Position numbers and translations under genes: made by a program
Shown: positions 1-10,491 of the stretch, piece by piece
Layout: each line of letters starts with the position of its first letter
How positions within the stretch are numbered: the stretch's first letter is position 1
The notes under the pieces: generated by a model
Database searches by the model: none
Told to the model about the DNA's origin: nothing
Seen by the model: only the letters and a program-made list of their open reading frames with translations
Assembly (NCBI GenBank): GCA_013368445.1
Contig: JAACJO010000034.1
Coordinates: 1-64,000 of the forward strand
Direction: 5' to 3'
DNA: 64,000 nucleotides
Origin: Leucocoprinus leucothites
Lineage: Eukaryota; Basidiomycota; Agaricomycetes; Agaricales; Agaricaceae

Positions 1-1878
1 AACACGGCCGAGTTAAACTATGACACTCACGACAAAGAGCTCCTTGCTATCTTCGAGGCTTTTCGCACCTGGCGACATTACCTTGAAGGAGCCCCACTCC
101 CTATTGACGTTGTTACCGATCACAAGAACCTGGAATACTTCTGCACTACGAAGATCCTAACTCGTCGACAGGCTCGTTGGTCTGAGTTCATATCACAGTT
201 CAACCTCATCATCCGTTTCCGACCCAGCTGACTCGGAACCAAGCCTGACGCTCTCACTAGACGATGGGACGTCTACCCTAAAGGGGGGAATAATGGCTAC
301 GCTTCGGTCAATCCTCATAATTTCCGTCCTGTATTTTCGCATGAACAGTTATTGGCTTCAGTTCGAGCTACTTATTTTTCAACTCCTTCCCTTCGCGCTG
401 CTACCATACTAGATCTCGAGAAACTTCATTCTGATATCCTTACTTCGCTCCCTCAAGACCTGATCGCATCCGCTCACATCACTCATCCCGAAGGCCGCTG
501 GTCAGTTGATTCCGCTGGTTTCCTTTGGCTCGACAACAGGATCTATGTACCCGACGTCAACAATCTTAGACTCAGAGTTCTACAATACAAACACGATCAC
601 GTCCTTTCTGGCCATTTCGGTCAGAACAAGACCCTCGAACTCATCCGACGCGAGTACACCTGGCCTGATATCCGATCTCAGGTCAAGGCTTTCTGTAAAT
701 CCTGCGTTACCTGTATGCGATCCAAGTCTCAGCACCACAAGCCATACGGTAACCTCAAGCAACTCCCCATTCCTGAACGCCCTTGGAATTCGATTTCAAT
801 GGATTTTATCAAGAAACTCCCTTCTTCCTCTGGCTTTGACACCATCCTCGTTATCGTCAACCGACTCTCCAAACAGGCTGTATTCATTCCGACCCACGAC
901 ACTATCACTTCCGCAGAACTAGCACGGTTATTCGTCATTCACGTATTCTCTAAGCATGGTGTTCCTTCTCATGTCACTTCCGATCGCGGTTCAGAGTTCG
1001 TCTCACACTTCTTCCGTTCCCTCGGCACGGCTCTGGACATGCGCCTTCACTTCACATCTGGTTATCATCCTGAAGGTGACGGACAAACAGAACGAACTAA
1101 CCAAACGCTAGAGCAGTACCTCCACGTTTACTGCAACTATCAGCAGAACAACTGGTCCGACCTCCTCCCACTTGCAGAATTCGCATACAACAACGCGCCC
1201 AGTGCTACCACCGGAATTTCGCCCTTCTTCGCCAACAAGGGTTATCACCCAAACATTACAGTTCATCCTGAACGCGATATCACATCGGCTCGCGCACGCG
1301 ACTTCGCAGTTGATCTCGACGAATTACACACTACTCTCAAAGCTGAAATAGCCACTGCTCAAGAACGCTACCAACGATCCGCTGATGCACGTCGGTTACC
1401 AGCCCCAGAGTTCAAAGTCGGCCAGAAAGTTTTCGTGAAAGCTCAATTCTTCCGCACTACCCGTCCATCCAAAAAGCTTTCCGAAAAATACCTCGGTCCA
1501 TACGAAATTATCGCTCAACCTGGCTCTCACTCGTTCACCCTTCGCCTTCCAGATTCCATGCGCGCTGTTCATCCTGTCTTCCACGTTTCCATGCTTGAGC
1601 CGACCACACCCAATCCATTTTCCGATCGCACAGAACCGGCTCCTGCTCCCGTTGTCATTGACGGTGAGCCAGAGTACGAGATCGCCTGCATCGTAGACTT
1701 GAAGATCGATCGACGTCGCGCATGCAAACTTCTCTACAAGGTCATCTGGTTGGGATATGAAGATACTGACGAAGAATCTTCATGGTTACCTGCTACCGAG
1801 CTTACACACGCGACTGAACTTCTTTTTGATTACCATTCTGCTTATCCTGACAAGCCTGGCCCACTTCCTTTATCCTAG
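1..1878 (+). pseudogene. Ty3 chromovirus pol, 3' part: RNase H, integrase, chromodomain
   Basis: One reading frame runs from the window edge to the stop at 1876-1878, broken by one TGA at 229-231. Bases 1-228 encode the end of the RT-linked RNase H ([11 protein letters not shown], then [11 protein letters not shown]). From about 590 follows an integrase: an H/H zinc half (HDHVLSGHFG), then CKSCVTC, catalytic Asp near 802 (SMDFI), Asp near 982 (TSDRGSEF) and Glu near 1090 (DGQTERTNQ). Near 1590 is the usual HPVFHVSMLEP tail, and the last 60 residues form a chromodomain (YKVIWLGYEDTDEESSWLP). The element would insert cDNA at marked chromatin. Only the single TGA spoils this stretch; the expected arginine CGA becomes TGA by one transition. 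The 5' LTR, gag, protease and most of RT lie outside the window. Confidence 0.93.
278..293 (+). other. candidate central polypurine tract inside pol
   Basis: A run of A and G, AAAGGGGGGAATAA, sits between RNase H and integrase and nearly repeats the tract next to the 3' LTR (TAAGGGGGGAATAC), including the preceding CCC. It also encodes protein (PKGGNNG), so it could be chance or coding constraint. Some retroelements, such as Ty1, use a second internal plus-strand primer; that role here is inference. Confidence 0.4.
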
Positions 1879-2183
1879 ACTTTCTCTCGGCTACGTATTT
1901 TCTTCACCCGTTTTATGATACCGGCTCACTCGTTTTCTTTTGGACTTAGACAATTTTTCGCACTTCCGTACTTACCGTTTTGTTTTTGCTTACACCCAAT
2001 AGCCTCATCTCCCTCTCGTCTTTTTTCTCTTATTTCGGACTTTTTTCTTTACTCACACTTGGCCCCAAGAATAATCATGCATTTCAAACACAAGTCCAAA
2101 GAGCAAAAGTAAAATATGCGACAACAAAAAACGGATTCACGACAACACGAGCCGAGCATGAGGAACGGGATGGACGAAACGAC

Positions 2184-3414
2184 CTACTTACTCCCACTCT
2201 CATCCTCCTTCTCCCCCTCATCCCCAGATCCAGCTTCCGATGTCTTGGGCACGTTCTTCTTCTTAGTGGCCAATCTGGCATCCAACTCCGCCCGTGCCTT
2301 TTCATGCGCCTCATCGTCCATTACCTTGTCATCCAGAACAAGCCGGTCATAGAACTCTTCAAAGTCCTTAGCCAGCCCATCCACGACCTTGGTCTGTGAT
2401 CGGATACTTGACAATACTGCCAAGTGCTGCGTCCCCAACTCGGCTCGAATTCCCTTCAACTCCTTCAGGATAGCCAATTGTATGGCCCGGGTCTTCCTTT
2501 GCTCGATGATGAGCTCGTACGTTTGCTCATGAGGCTGTTTGTCAGCCTCTGTAGGAACCGCACACTTCTGCTTTGAAGTATGGCACGGCTCGCACATGTA
2601 CTTGCCCCTGTGGATGTTGTCAGTTGATCAGCCGAGCCGAAGAATCGGGAATTACTCATGCGTCACTTTGCTCGGTGCAATTTTTTCCCAGGTGCAAGCA
2701 CCGCCCGCACTCGTTATCTCCACCCATCTTTATCTTCCCGCCCTTGGCATCGTAGTTTCCGCGTTTTCGGAGGGCGGCGGTCTCGTCTCTTCCATCTCCG
2801 GCCAAACCTGAGCCGGGCATCCACAGCGGGTCGTCATCTTGATCATCCAACTCCGTGAGTTGGTACTTGGAGGGGCCAGCGGCTGCACTCCATTGAAGTA
2901 CCCTGGTGGTCTCAGTTGGTCCGCTCGTGGGTTTTGCACGAGGCTTTCGAGCCCCGGTCCCCGCCTTTGCATTTTCCGTTGTCTTCGTCTTCTTCACCGG
3001 ACTCTCCACTATCTCGACTTCCACCTCCATTGCTCTCTTCTTCCCTTTCCCTTTTTCTTTCTCTTGTCTCTCCTTCTCTTTCTTTTCGGCCTCTAACCGA
3101 ATCCATTCTGCTAGCTCGGCTTCCTCTCGTTCCCTTTGCAACCGCTCCGCCTCTGTGGCCTCCCTCTTTTTCTTCTCCGCTTCCTCCGCCTCTCTCCGCT
3201 TTTTCTCAGCCATCTTCTTCCGTAATTCATCTTTTCTTTTTCGACGTTCCTCCTCCTCGCGCCTCTTTTTCTCTGCCTCCTCAGCCTCCCTTTTCATCCG
3301 TTCTGCCTCCTCGGCCGCTTTGCGATCGTCCTCCTCGTCCATTCGTCGTAGCTTGTCTTCCAGATCGATATCAGACATCGGGTCGGAGCCTTGAGTGGTG
3401 GAGTTGGGCGCCAT
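2184..3414 (-). CDS. antisense gene between pol and 3' LTR: coiled coil plus Zn2Cys6-like cluster
   Basis: Read on the minus strand, opposite to the element. The ATG at 3414 opens a 252-residue frame: short N-terminus, about 100 residues of Glu/Lys/Arg coiled coil, a basic stretch, then CGRCLHLGKNC. A second frame (ending at 2184) continues with CEPCHTSKQKC, a helical region and an acidic tail. Joined, the cysteines follow CX2CX6C...CX2CX6C, as in fungal Zn2Cys6 domains, but the lysine/arginine pattern of Gal4-type DNA-binding clusters is not clear. The join is uncertain: an intron at 2601-2655 (GTAATT...AAG) would keep frame but leaves an in-frame TGA at 2656-2658. A TATAAAT lies 55 bp upstream of the ATG. 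Function is unknown; a TE-borne DNA-binding or regulatory protein is one option. Confidence 0.7.
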
Positions 3415-3468
3415 GGTAGATAAAGGGGATTAAGTTGTGAGAAAGCTTAATTTTTCCCTCAGAGCGGA

Positions 3469-3475
3469 ATTTATA
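3469..3475 (-). promoter_or_regulatory. TATA box for the antisense gene
   Basis: TATAAAT on the minus strand, about 55 bp upstream of the antisense ATG and 69 bp inside the internal side of the 3' LTR. Position fits a core promoter; no transcript evidence. Confidence 0.45.
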
Positions 3476-3529
3476 CGGAGTTCGAATTGGTTCCCACGAT
3501 CAAGTCACGTGGCTTCGAGGGCTCAGCCC

Positions 3530-3543
3530 TAAGGGGGGAATAC
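3530..3543 (+). other. 3' polypurine tract of element 1
   Basis: TAAGGGGGGAATAC directly abuts the LTR start TGTCACG at 3544, the normal place for the plus-strand primer of an LTR retroelement. Confidence 0.8.
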
Positions 3544-4043
3544 TGTCACGAGCCGGGCCTCAAGAACGGCTGACGGTTTGAACTTGGTAATATTTTCATG
3601 AAATACTATCCGTTCTCGCATATCGGTTACTTCGGTTTTTATTGGTCTTTCACCTTCGGACTTATTCTGACATCTTCCATTTTATTAATTCATACCGCCT
3701 TGTCGAAATTTTCTGACAACCGTTTAATAGTAAATTTTCTATCCTCTAGCCTTGTAAAATTTGCGGACTCCACTTTGATTATTTCTCCGTTTACTACTTT
3801 GCTTGTTTTCCTTATCCGATCCTATATTCCGCATCGTATATAAGTAGCATGACTTTGTACTTGGATGGGGCAGTCTGATAATCAACTTAGCGATACGCTA
3901 CTTTCCTCTGTTCTCTATTCGTTCTCAGCTCTATTATATAGTCTGAAATCTGGGTCAAGCGTCAGTAGTCGGCACAACACATAAGTTGAGGCCACGACCC
4001 GCTCCCGCGTCCGACGACCGGCTCCTGCCTTACCTCTGTCACA
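3544..4043 (+). repeat. 3' LTR of element 1 (500 bp)
   Basis: Starts TGTCACGAGCC right after the polypurine tract and ends CTCTGTCACA, giving TG...CA ends. It holds a TATA box at 3837-3844. The partner 5' LTR is outside the window, so the target duplication cannot be checked and the right end is judged from the terminal CA. A diverged relative occupies 22443-22867. Confidence 0.75.
3837..3844 (+). promoter_or_regulatory. TATA box of LTR 1
   Basis: TATATAAG in the middle of the LTR; the same TATATAAGTAG is kept in the related LTR fragment near 22776, with flanking TCTGATAATCAAC also shared, which suggests a conserved core promoter and start region. Confidence 0.55.
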
Positions 4044-4086
4044 CCTCTGTCCAACCGGTCCTTGACGTCAGCTCCCTATCCGTAGT

Positions 4087-5205
4087 GTTTGCGCGTTTAA
4101 CACTTCTATAGCTAAGATCTTTTATCCTGAAGCTGTCTCTATCTCCCTCTAAGGTCAACTGGACCTTGTCTATAATCACCCACTCAGTCACACACTGGCG
4201 CTGGTGCAGTCTATACACTTTAACTACAAGCCCTCTTAGCTTGGTAGCTACTTCGCTGTGACACTAGGTTGAACTCGAGACGTCTTAGGATATTTCTTAG
4301 ATTAACTAGTAGGAGTCTTTCCTGTTAGAGTTCTCTTAGAAGGTTGATCACTTATTCACTTGACAAATGCTTAGTTTGTGGTCTGCACACCCTATAGCAC
4401 TACGGAGGTGTAGGATTCCTTGCCTATCTGCATGCTGTCGGGCCCTTTTTATATTATTTGAGAGATACGAAAATAGACGAAATATTCTAGAAAGAAATAG
4501 GTATGACTCGAAATTGACTAATAGAAAATGACTGAATTGTCCTGGATTCGACTGGGTATACTTTTACGATGCAACACTGACCGGTAGGTCTGTTCGATTG
4601 CTAGGTTGTCATATGGGTAGCAGAGTAGCTACCATGTGAGTTTCTTTCATTAATCCTTTTTTAATCATGGGTAAGCATTTTGGCTGTGATATTTTCTTTA
4701 ACTGAGGACCCCTGACATGTCAATGCGACCATCAGTTTGCTTGGCCAGTACAGTTGGATGACTGAGCAGTGCAGAAATGATGTAGCTAAGCAGCAGGGTA
4801 GCTAGGTTCCTGTCTTGTACATGTGGAAAACATGGATCGTTGTCTGTTAACCGGTCCATTGGTTCTTCTGATCCAGTTCTAGACCTTGGTCCTTATTTTT
4901 AGATTGTTCGGATCATTCTTGGCACAGAGGTTTCCCTCAAGTCCTAAAGTGGTAATTTGGTGATGCGGTGTCCTGAAGTCAAGGGTTTGAATCCCCAGAA
5001 CAGTTCACAACAGTGGACAGCTGTACTAGATTACCAGTCTCGCCTGCCGTATTGGTTGACCATATTACTTCTTAGTAAGTAGCTTTGTAGCTACACCGCT
5101 AATGCACTATAGGGCTCTTAGGCATAGCATTATTCTTTTATAATACTAAGTGTGAAATCGCGAAAATATTAGTATTTCCTGTTTATTTTCGGTTTTTGCG
5201 TCACA
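4087..5205 (-). repeat. LTR-beta copy A, truncated
   Basis: More than 1.1 kb is shared with copies at 23796-25132, 34430-35772 (inverted) and 49809-51148. Full copies read TGTAGAGG...TCACA on this strand; sense is the reverse complement because pol of the 45.9-51.1 kb element is on the minus strand. Copy A lacks about the first 200 bp and starts 43 bp after LTR 1. It ends at TCACA (5205), cutting the gene on its right. Confidence 0.85.
4940..5001 (+). promoter_or_regulatory. tRNA-like segment in LTR-beta copy A
   Basis: An A-box-like TGGTAATTTGG is followed about 25 nt later by GTTTGAATC at about 4985-4993, the B box with its CpG mutated to TG. Confidence 0.4.
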
Positions 5206-6234
5206 CCGTCTCTGAGACAGTATGGATAAACTCACAAGGAAGACAGCACTGAGCAAGATCCCATAGTTTAGAATCGATATTGTCTTTGTAGGAATTGAGG
5301 AGGCTGTCTGCCTCAGCAATATACTCCTGCTTGAGGTTAGAAATGAGATATCTAGGGAAGAAAAATGTATGAACTATGCATTAACACAATATGCAAGCAT
5401 GAGAGAATGAGTTTACCTCTTTGTTTGAACTCTATTGGAGGGATCACGAAAAGCCATCATTAAGAGAACAATGGCATCTCGATATTGCTTATGCTTCCAT
5501 CCAAGAAGCTTTGAGACTTGTTCACTTAAGTGAGCTGGGAGAATCTCCTGCCACCTGGAAATATGATTGTCCCTCAACTCCAACAAAGAATGACTAATGA
5601 CAAACTTACTGAAGAACCTCTTCCTTTGTTGGGGGGAGCTTGCTCTGCTCTTGCAGTTTGGTGGCCTGGGCCTTATACACAGCAAGCTTGTCTGGCAGTA
5701 AAGTCTCAATGAACTGAGTTAATGCAGCATTCCACTTGAAGAAAAAGTGGTAGTCATTGTTCAAGTTGGTTGTGCTTTGGCTCTCAACTTCAGCTAGAAT
5801 CTCATCCTTATAGTCCCCAGTAAATAATTCTCAAAGACTGTGCATATGGAGAGGCATACCAGCAGTATTTATGTCTGTGTGAGTATCATCACAGTCACTA
5901 CCATCACTGCTGTTCCCAACAGTACAATTGCCAGGTGGAGGAGGTGAAGGTGAGGAAGCTGGTTTTTTGCTCAATCTCATTGCTGACATGACCCTGCAAT
6001 TGTTTTTGAACCAGGTGTATACCTTCTGCATGAAGTCAGAACAGTGCAGAAAGGAGGGCCCTTGCTACTCACCCTATGCTCTGTGCTGGAGGCATCTGGG
6101 TACTTCTTGATGTATTTGGGAATGATGTGTGTTTCAACCCAGCCACTAAGCTTGAAAGCTGCTGAGCTTTGCCAGAGAGAGATCGCTTTAACCTTGAAAG
6201 AACACAAGAACTGGCAACACTCTTTGGGCAGCAT
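5206..6234 (-). pseudogene. four-exon gene of unknown family, 3' end cut by LTR-beta
   Basis: Exons on the minus strand: 6234-6073, 6025-5610, 5554-5417 and 5351-5206. The introns (47, 55 and 65 bp) have GT-AG ends and keep frame. The first join puts YPDASSTEHR next to KVYTWFKNNCR, which recalls helix 3 of a homeodomain (WFKNN), though the rest of that fold is not evident. A serine/proline linker, a helical stretch (YHFFFKWNAALTQFIETLL) and WQEILPAHLSEQ follow. One TGA (5831-5833) interrupts exon 2 in frame. The last exon runs without a stop into the LTR-beta end at 5205, so the C-terminus is lost. The start at 6234 is the first ATG; an upstream exon is possible. Similar WF-N-N proteins are repeated in mushroom genomes as far as I recall; function unknown. 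Confidence 0.65.
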
Positions 6235-6544
6235 ATCAGAAGTAGTGGGAGGGAAGCACAGGGAAACAGCTCAGTTGAGTTTTACCATTCATCAATGGCC
6301 CCCAATGAAACTATTTCAAAGAAATCATTTGACACTTGAGCCTATGCTGTCACAAAGGAAATATAAGATTTTCTTGCTGGAGAACTGATAGATCCTCCAT
6401 GTGGAGATCTTGAGGGCACTATACAGTGGATTGTAAGATTCAATATATCTCAATCTGCCCACCATCAGAACTGCATAGAACTGGGCTCATTCCTGTCACT
6501 TGCCTCTTGCTCTTCTCTCTCCTTCTCACTTACAACATACAGCC

Positions 6545-7108
6545 ATGGCTTCCCAGACTTCACACTCCGAAATTCACCAAGAGACTGCCACAATCATCTT
6601 CTATCTTCAGGTTGGCAGCATCTAAAGGAGTTCTACTTGACAATTAACTGACACACTGTTACAGCCCAACAGCAAACCACAAACCTACTACATTCCTGTT
6701 TACTATGGCACCTTTACACTGTACAGTGATACTGAGCTTCTACATGCAACTGGGTATTCAATGGTCTGTTACTCAATGTACAATCCCATCTACAGAGAAT
6801 TTTGCAGCATCCATTCCCATGCTTTTTATGAGAAAGGATTGTTGCCTAACAGTCTCCTATTGTTCCTTGTCAAGAGAAGTGATGTTGAAGGAAAAGATTG
6901 TCTTGAGATTGAGAAATATCTCAGCATCCTTGATGAATTAGACTACCCTTCATCAAGGCCACCAAGTTGCAAATCAACCAGCTCAGGTAGTGAATACAAG
7001 TCAGACAACCCTAACAGCAAGCAGACAACCTCTCCATTGCTGTTGTCTACCCAGAGTGAGGCTTCACATGGGAGGAGAAACAGATTTTTGAAGGTGCTCA
7101 GCAAGTGA
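6545..7108 (+). CDS. two-exon small protein, unknown function (169 aa)
   Basis: The ATG at 6545 begins a 22-codon exon (6545-6610). A 54-bp intron (6611-6664, GTTGGC...TTACAG, with CTGAC branch-like site) joins in frame to exon 2 (6665-7108), which is open to its stop. The product is soluble-looking: a tyrosine-rich first half (TYYIPVYYGTFTLYSD) and a serine-rich, basic tail. It lies 310 bp from the start of the divergent minus-strand gene, so the two could share a promoter region. There is no recognisable domain. Unlike most neighbours it has no internal stop. Its lack of homology to anything I know means it could also be an exon of a larger gene. Confidence 0.55.
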
Positions 7109-7239
7109 AGGAAGTTGATGGGCCCTTTGATCTCAATTGGCAAATTGAATCTCACAATCAATGTTAAGAGCAAGGATGACTCTTAGGTGAGCATTCTACT
7201 CCAAATAACTGGAATGCTGACTGAATTGGTGACTAGAAA

Positions 7240-7524
7240 TATTCAATCCAGACTTGTATCATATATAAGTCATCAACATCTACCAAGGAGAAACATCATT
7301 TCTACTTGGTTAGGTGGAGACTCAATACGAGCCTTTATCTACACAAAGTCAAATTGAACTTAAGCTCTAAGATCTCAATTACTAAAGTCTTTATTCTTAT
7401 AATTGCCGTATTATAACTCTTACTTTGTAAACAACTTTGTCGCTTACTGAGAAGGAGTCCCCTTTGATAAGATCAAGTTGATACTTATCACACCAGCTTA
7501 GGACCGGGCCGGCATCACTATAAC
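7240..7524 (-). repeat. LTR-gamma fragment
   Basis: Reverse complement of the first half of the LTRs at 51958-52608 and 61628-62289: it ends CTATAACA at 7524 (their TGTTATAG start) and includes the shared GGAGTCCCCTTTGATAAG. The other half of the LTR is absent. Confidence 0.75.
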
Positions 7525-9074
7525 ATATAGAGTAGAAACAATAATCAAACACCAAGAGGCTACTGAGTACTATGAAGATGAATGCATGAAACTAGATCAC
7601 TTGATTGCTGCTCAATTGGGGATCAGAGTTACACAATCACAGGTAGCATTCCCATGCTGCACATCAAGCCTATATGGGAATTCCAATGCATAAGACGGGA
7701 TTTGGAGAGACTCCTGAAGACAGTGCCTTGACTGTCAGGTTGATTTCTAGCTACCAGGGTCATGGAAGACTTGAAACCAGAGCATATTGGACTGAGAAGT
7801 AAAATTTACTGAACCACTGACTGTGGGAATTTTACATTTGAATCGCAAAGCTGAATAGTACCCCAGTACCACTGACCAGAGGTGGAGCCTTTCTGTTCTT
7901 GGTTGTTTGGCATGGCCAAGGAGAGTTTTCATTGAGGGTGTAATTCAGTTCTGATTCCATATGTGGCAGATATGTACATTCAATTTGACCCCTACTACAG
8001 TACTGCCCAAATAGAAGTCAAGCCTAAATAAGTATGCATAAATACTTGTCAGGGTAGATGGAGGATGCTACCTAATCAATAAGTATAGACAGCAGGTCAT
8101 CCACAGGAATGGTGAGCCCCAGTTGAAAGATAATCATTTTGAATGCCCTTTTCTGATTTGCACTGGCTATTGCAGGTCTAGTTCAAAACTATGATTGCCT
8201 TTGGAATGGTGTCATATCCACCAAGGTTGGAGCACTAAGTGAGCAACTGAATGGCAATTCACATGCTCTTGCTGGAAATGAAATGCGAAAATGTTGAAAA
8301 AAGAATTAAACATGATTCAGCATTCAAGTTGAAGACTTTGACCTTACCAGAAGTGGGGAAAGTTTGATTGGCTGGCAGAACTCCCAAAGGCAGGGCCATC
8401 CTCTTGTGTAAGTTCTAAGGACTAAAAAGGATGTTGTAACCCTTGATCTCCAATATTGAAAAATGAAAGCTCTATAAGCATCAGGGATCATTGGTGATAC
8501 ATGATGGAAAGCCAACTGGGAGTGAAACAATTTCCTGAGATGTCAAGATTGGAACAGCAGATGCTGCTTTCCCTGGTGCAGATTGAATGGAGCCAATGGG
8601 TACTTTCTCCAGCAAAAAGATACAGTGCTGGTAAATTCGATCCCATACAAATATGTATAGACATCAGGAGCCATTAACCAACAACTGATGCCAAAACTGG
8701 AACATATTGGAGACAGACATGCATAATTGACTTGGTTCTGTCTCTTCCTTTTGAGGAAACCAGGAATTTGGAACAGATTGTCATTCAACTCTTGTCTGCC
8801 TAACATGAAGATAGGATAGTAAGATTAAGTCTACAGGAGCAGCATGGAAAGAAGCGCTACTGTGACACACAATATTATCTGAATAAGATTTCTGCTCCAA
8901 AGCAACAGTGACTCACTTTTCCCACTTTCTTGATTGTCTTGTGCTCTCAAGAAATGTGGATTACTAGAGCTGACTGTGAAGAGGGACCCAAGTCAGTTCC
9001 TATAATTTCTTACTTTGTGGTGAGCAGTCATTCAACAAACCTCATTGCATGAACTAAAACTTACATCTTGACAG
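7525..9074. other. no recognisable gene
   Basis: Only short open frames, AT-rich and CpG-poor. Isolated splice-like sites occur (for example an open stretch ending at a GTAGCA near 7653), so decayed exons are possible, but I cannot assemble them. Confidence 0.5.
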
Positions 9075-9521
9075 GTGCAGCAACCTCCAAAGCTCATACA
9101 CTCAATCCACTATAATGGATTGCATGCTGTGTGCTTCTTTGGTATTAAAGACTTCAGAATCCTAACTGGTTATCCTGTTGAGAAGCAAGAGCTCTATGAC
9201 ATTTACCAGTGGGAGTTCACTGAAATACACACCTTCACACTCTATCCTCATACTCAGTTCAACCCATTCTACATTACCAAACCAGCTTCACTCTCCCTTG
9301 CAGACTGTGTGGACCTCACTCACTATATCACTGAGCTGAGGCATGAAGCCTGGCACTACCCAGAACCTGTCCTGGCTTGGTTGGCCCTGACAGAATCCCA
9401 GGCCCCACTGCTAAACACACCCAAGCTTGCATATACTGACTGTATCTCCTGCCAAACTCCAACCCATGCACCAAAGTGCAGGCATGTCAGTTTTCTTGAG
9501 GAAGTTGGGGAGAAGCTTTGA
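9075..9521 (+). CDS. long exon of an unrecognised gene
   Basis: A 148-codon open stretch that begins right after a good acceptor (TTGACAG at 9068-9074) and ends TGA at 9519-9521. The product is rich in aromatic residues (YDIYQWEFTEIHTF) and has a C-terminal CISCQ...KC group that might bind metal. The composition is protein-like rather than low complexity. No upstream exon could be assigned, so start and full length are unknown. Confidence 0.4.
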   Translation: MQQPPKLIHSIHYNGLHAVCFFGIKDFRILTGYPVEKQELYDIYQWEFTEIHTFTLYPHTQFNPFYITKPASLSLADCVDLTHYITELRHEAWHYPEPVLAWLALTESQAPLLNTPKLAYTDCISCQTPTHAPKCRHVSFLEEVGEKL

Positions 9522-10179
9522 GAGATCCAGCAAGTCTAAGAACCTGGTAAGTATATTACTGTAGTGAGTCAGCCCTGCTGGCTCCAAAACCATGATTGAG
9601 ACTTACTTAAAGGCAGTGCATTTATTCCAATGCAAAGGACAGCATGATGATAGGGAGACAATCAGTTTTGGTCAATGGCTGACTGTGATTTGACATATAT
9701 CCTACATATCTTCTGCAGTAACTCCCTTGAAAACATATTCTCTGAAATTCCCACCAATATGCACATGTTGCAATGAGGATGCATGTTAGGAATTCCATAG
9801 ATCTCTTCCCTTGAGTGACATTGGTTTAGGGCCTGTCAGTCATGTAACTTATATAATGCTTTCCCCCCAGGATATATTCTGATCACCATAATTCCATTCA
9901 TCCAGTTCAATCATTTCCTCTAGCTTCCCACTCTGTCCTAAGCCCAAGCTCATACTGAGGTGGCAGATATGCCCAGCCTTTTGAATTTCACAGTCAACTT
10001 TGCAGCTTCCTACTCTCACCCTCCATCACACCATCTTCCACCCACTTCAGCCTTTGGGTTTTTTGAGTCAAACATTTTGGCATTTGTAGACTGTCAGCTT
10101 TCATTTCAAGAACAACTGTTGTTCAATCCTGACCCTGTTTTGTGATGAATTTTTTATCATCATCCCCTCTCCCAACTAT

Positions 10180-10491
10180 CCATATACTCAAGCTTCACTG
10201 GCATACTCAGTGGTTATTTGCCTTTATGCACTTTGCCACCAACTTGACTCAGCAGTCACTCTATGCCAACAGGGTCATGCCATCCAACCCTTGTGTTGTC
10301 TCAGATGTCTTGCTCTTGAGGATACTCATCACATGTTTGTATGCTCTTCCCAATTTCTCAAACTGCACAGGGTGGCCACTCAGAAGTCCCACTTAATAAT
10401 GGGTAGCACTTTTGATCATGGGATGCTTGCCTACATGATTGTTCTACACCAATATCACTCCTTGACAACCTCTTCTTTGGTAGATAAGTGA
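10180..10491 (+). pseudogene. fragment with RT-type zinc-binding motif
   Basis: The frame contains CLRCLALEDTHHMFVC, that is CX2C...H...C, as in the zinc-binding segment after reverse transcriptase or RNase H in non-LTR retroelements (zf-RVT type). Upstream residues (CQQGHAIQPLCC) fit loosely. No RT motifs were seen nearby. It may be a remnant of a LINE or an unrelated zinc protein. Confidence 0.3.

Noticed and set aside
2906..3419. Plus-strand frames rich in Ser, Phe and Pro
   Set aside because: Complement of the Glu/Lys coiled coil in the antisense gene of element 1.
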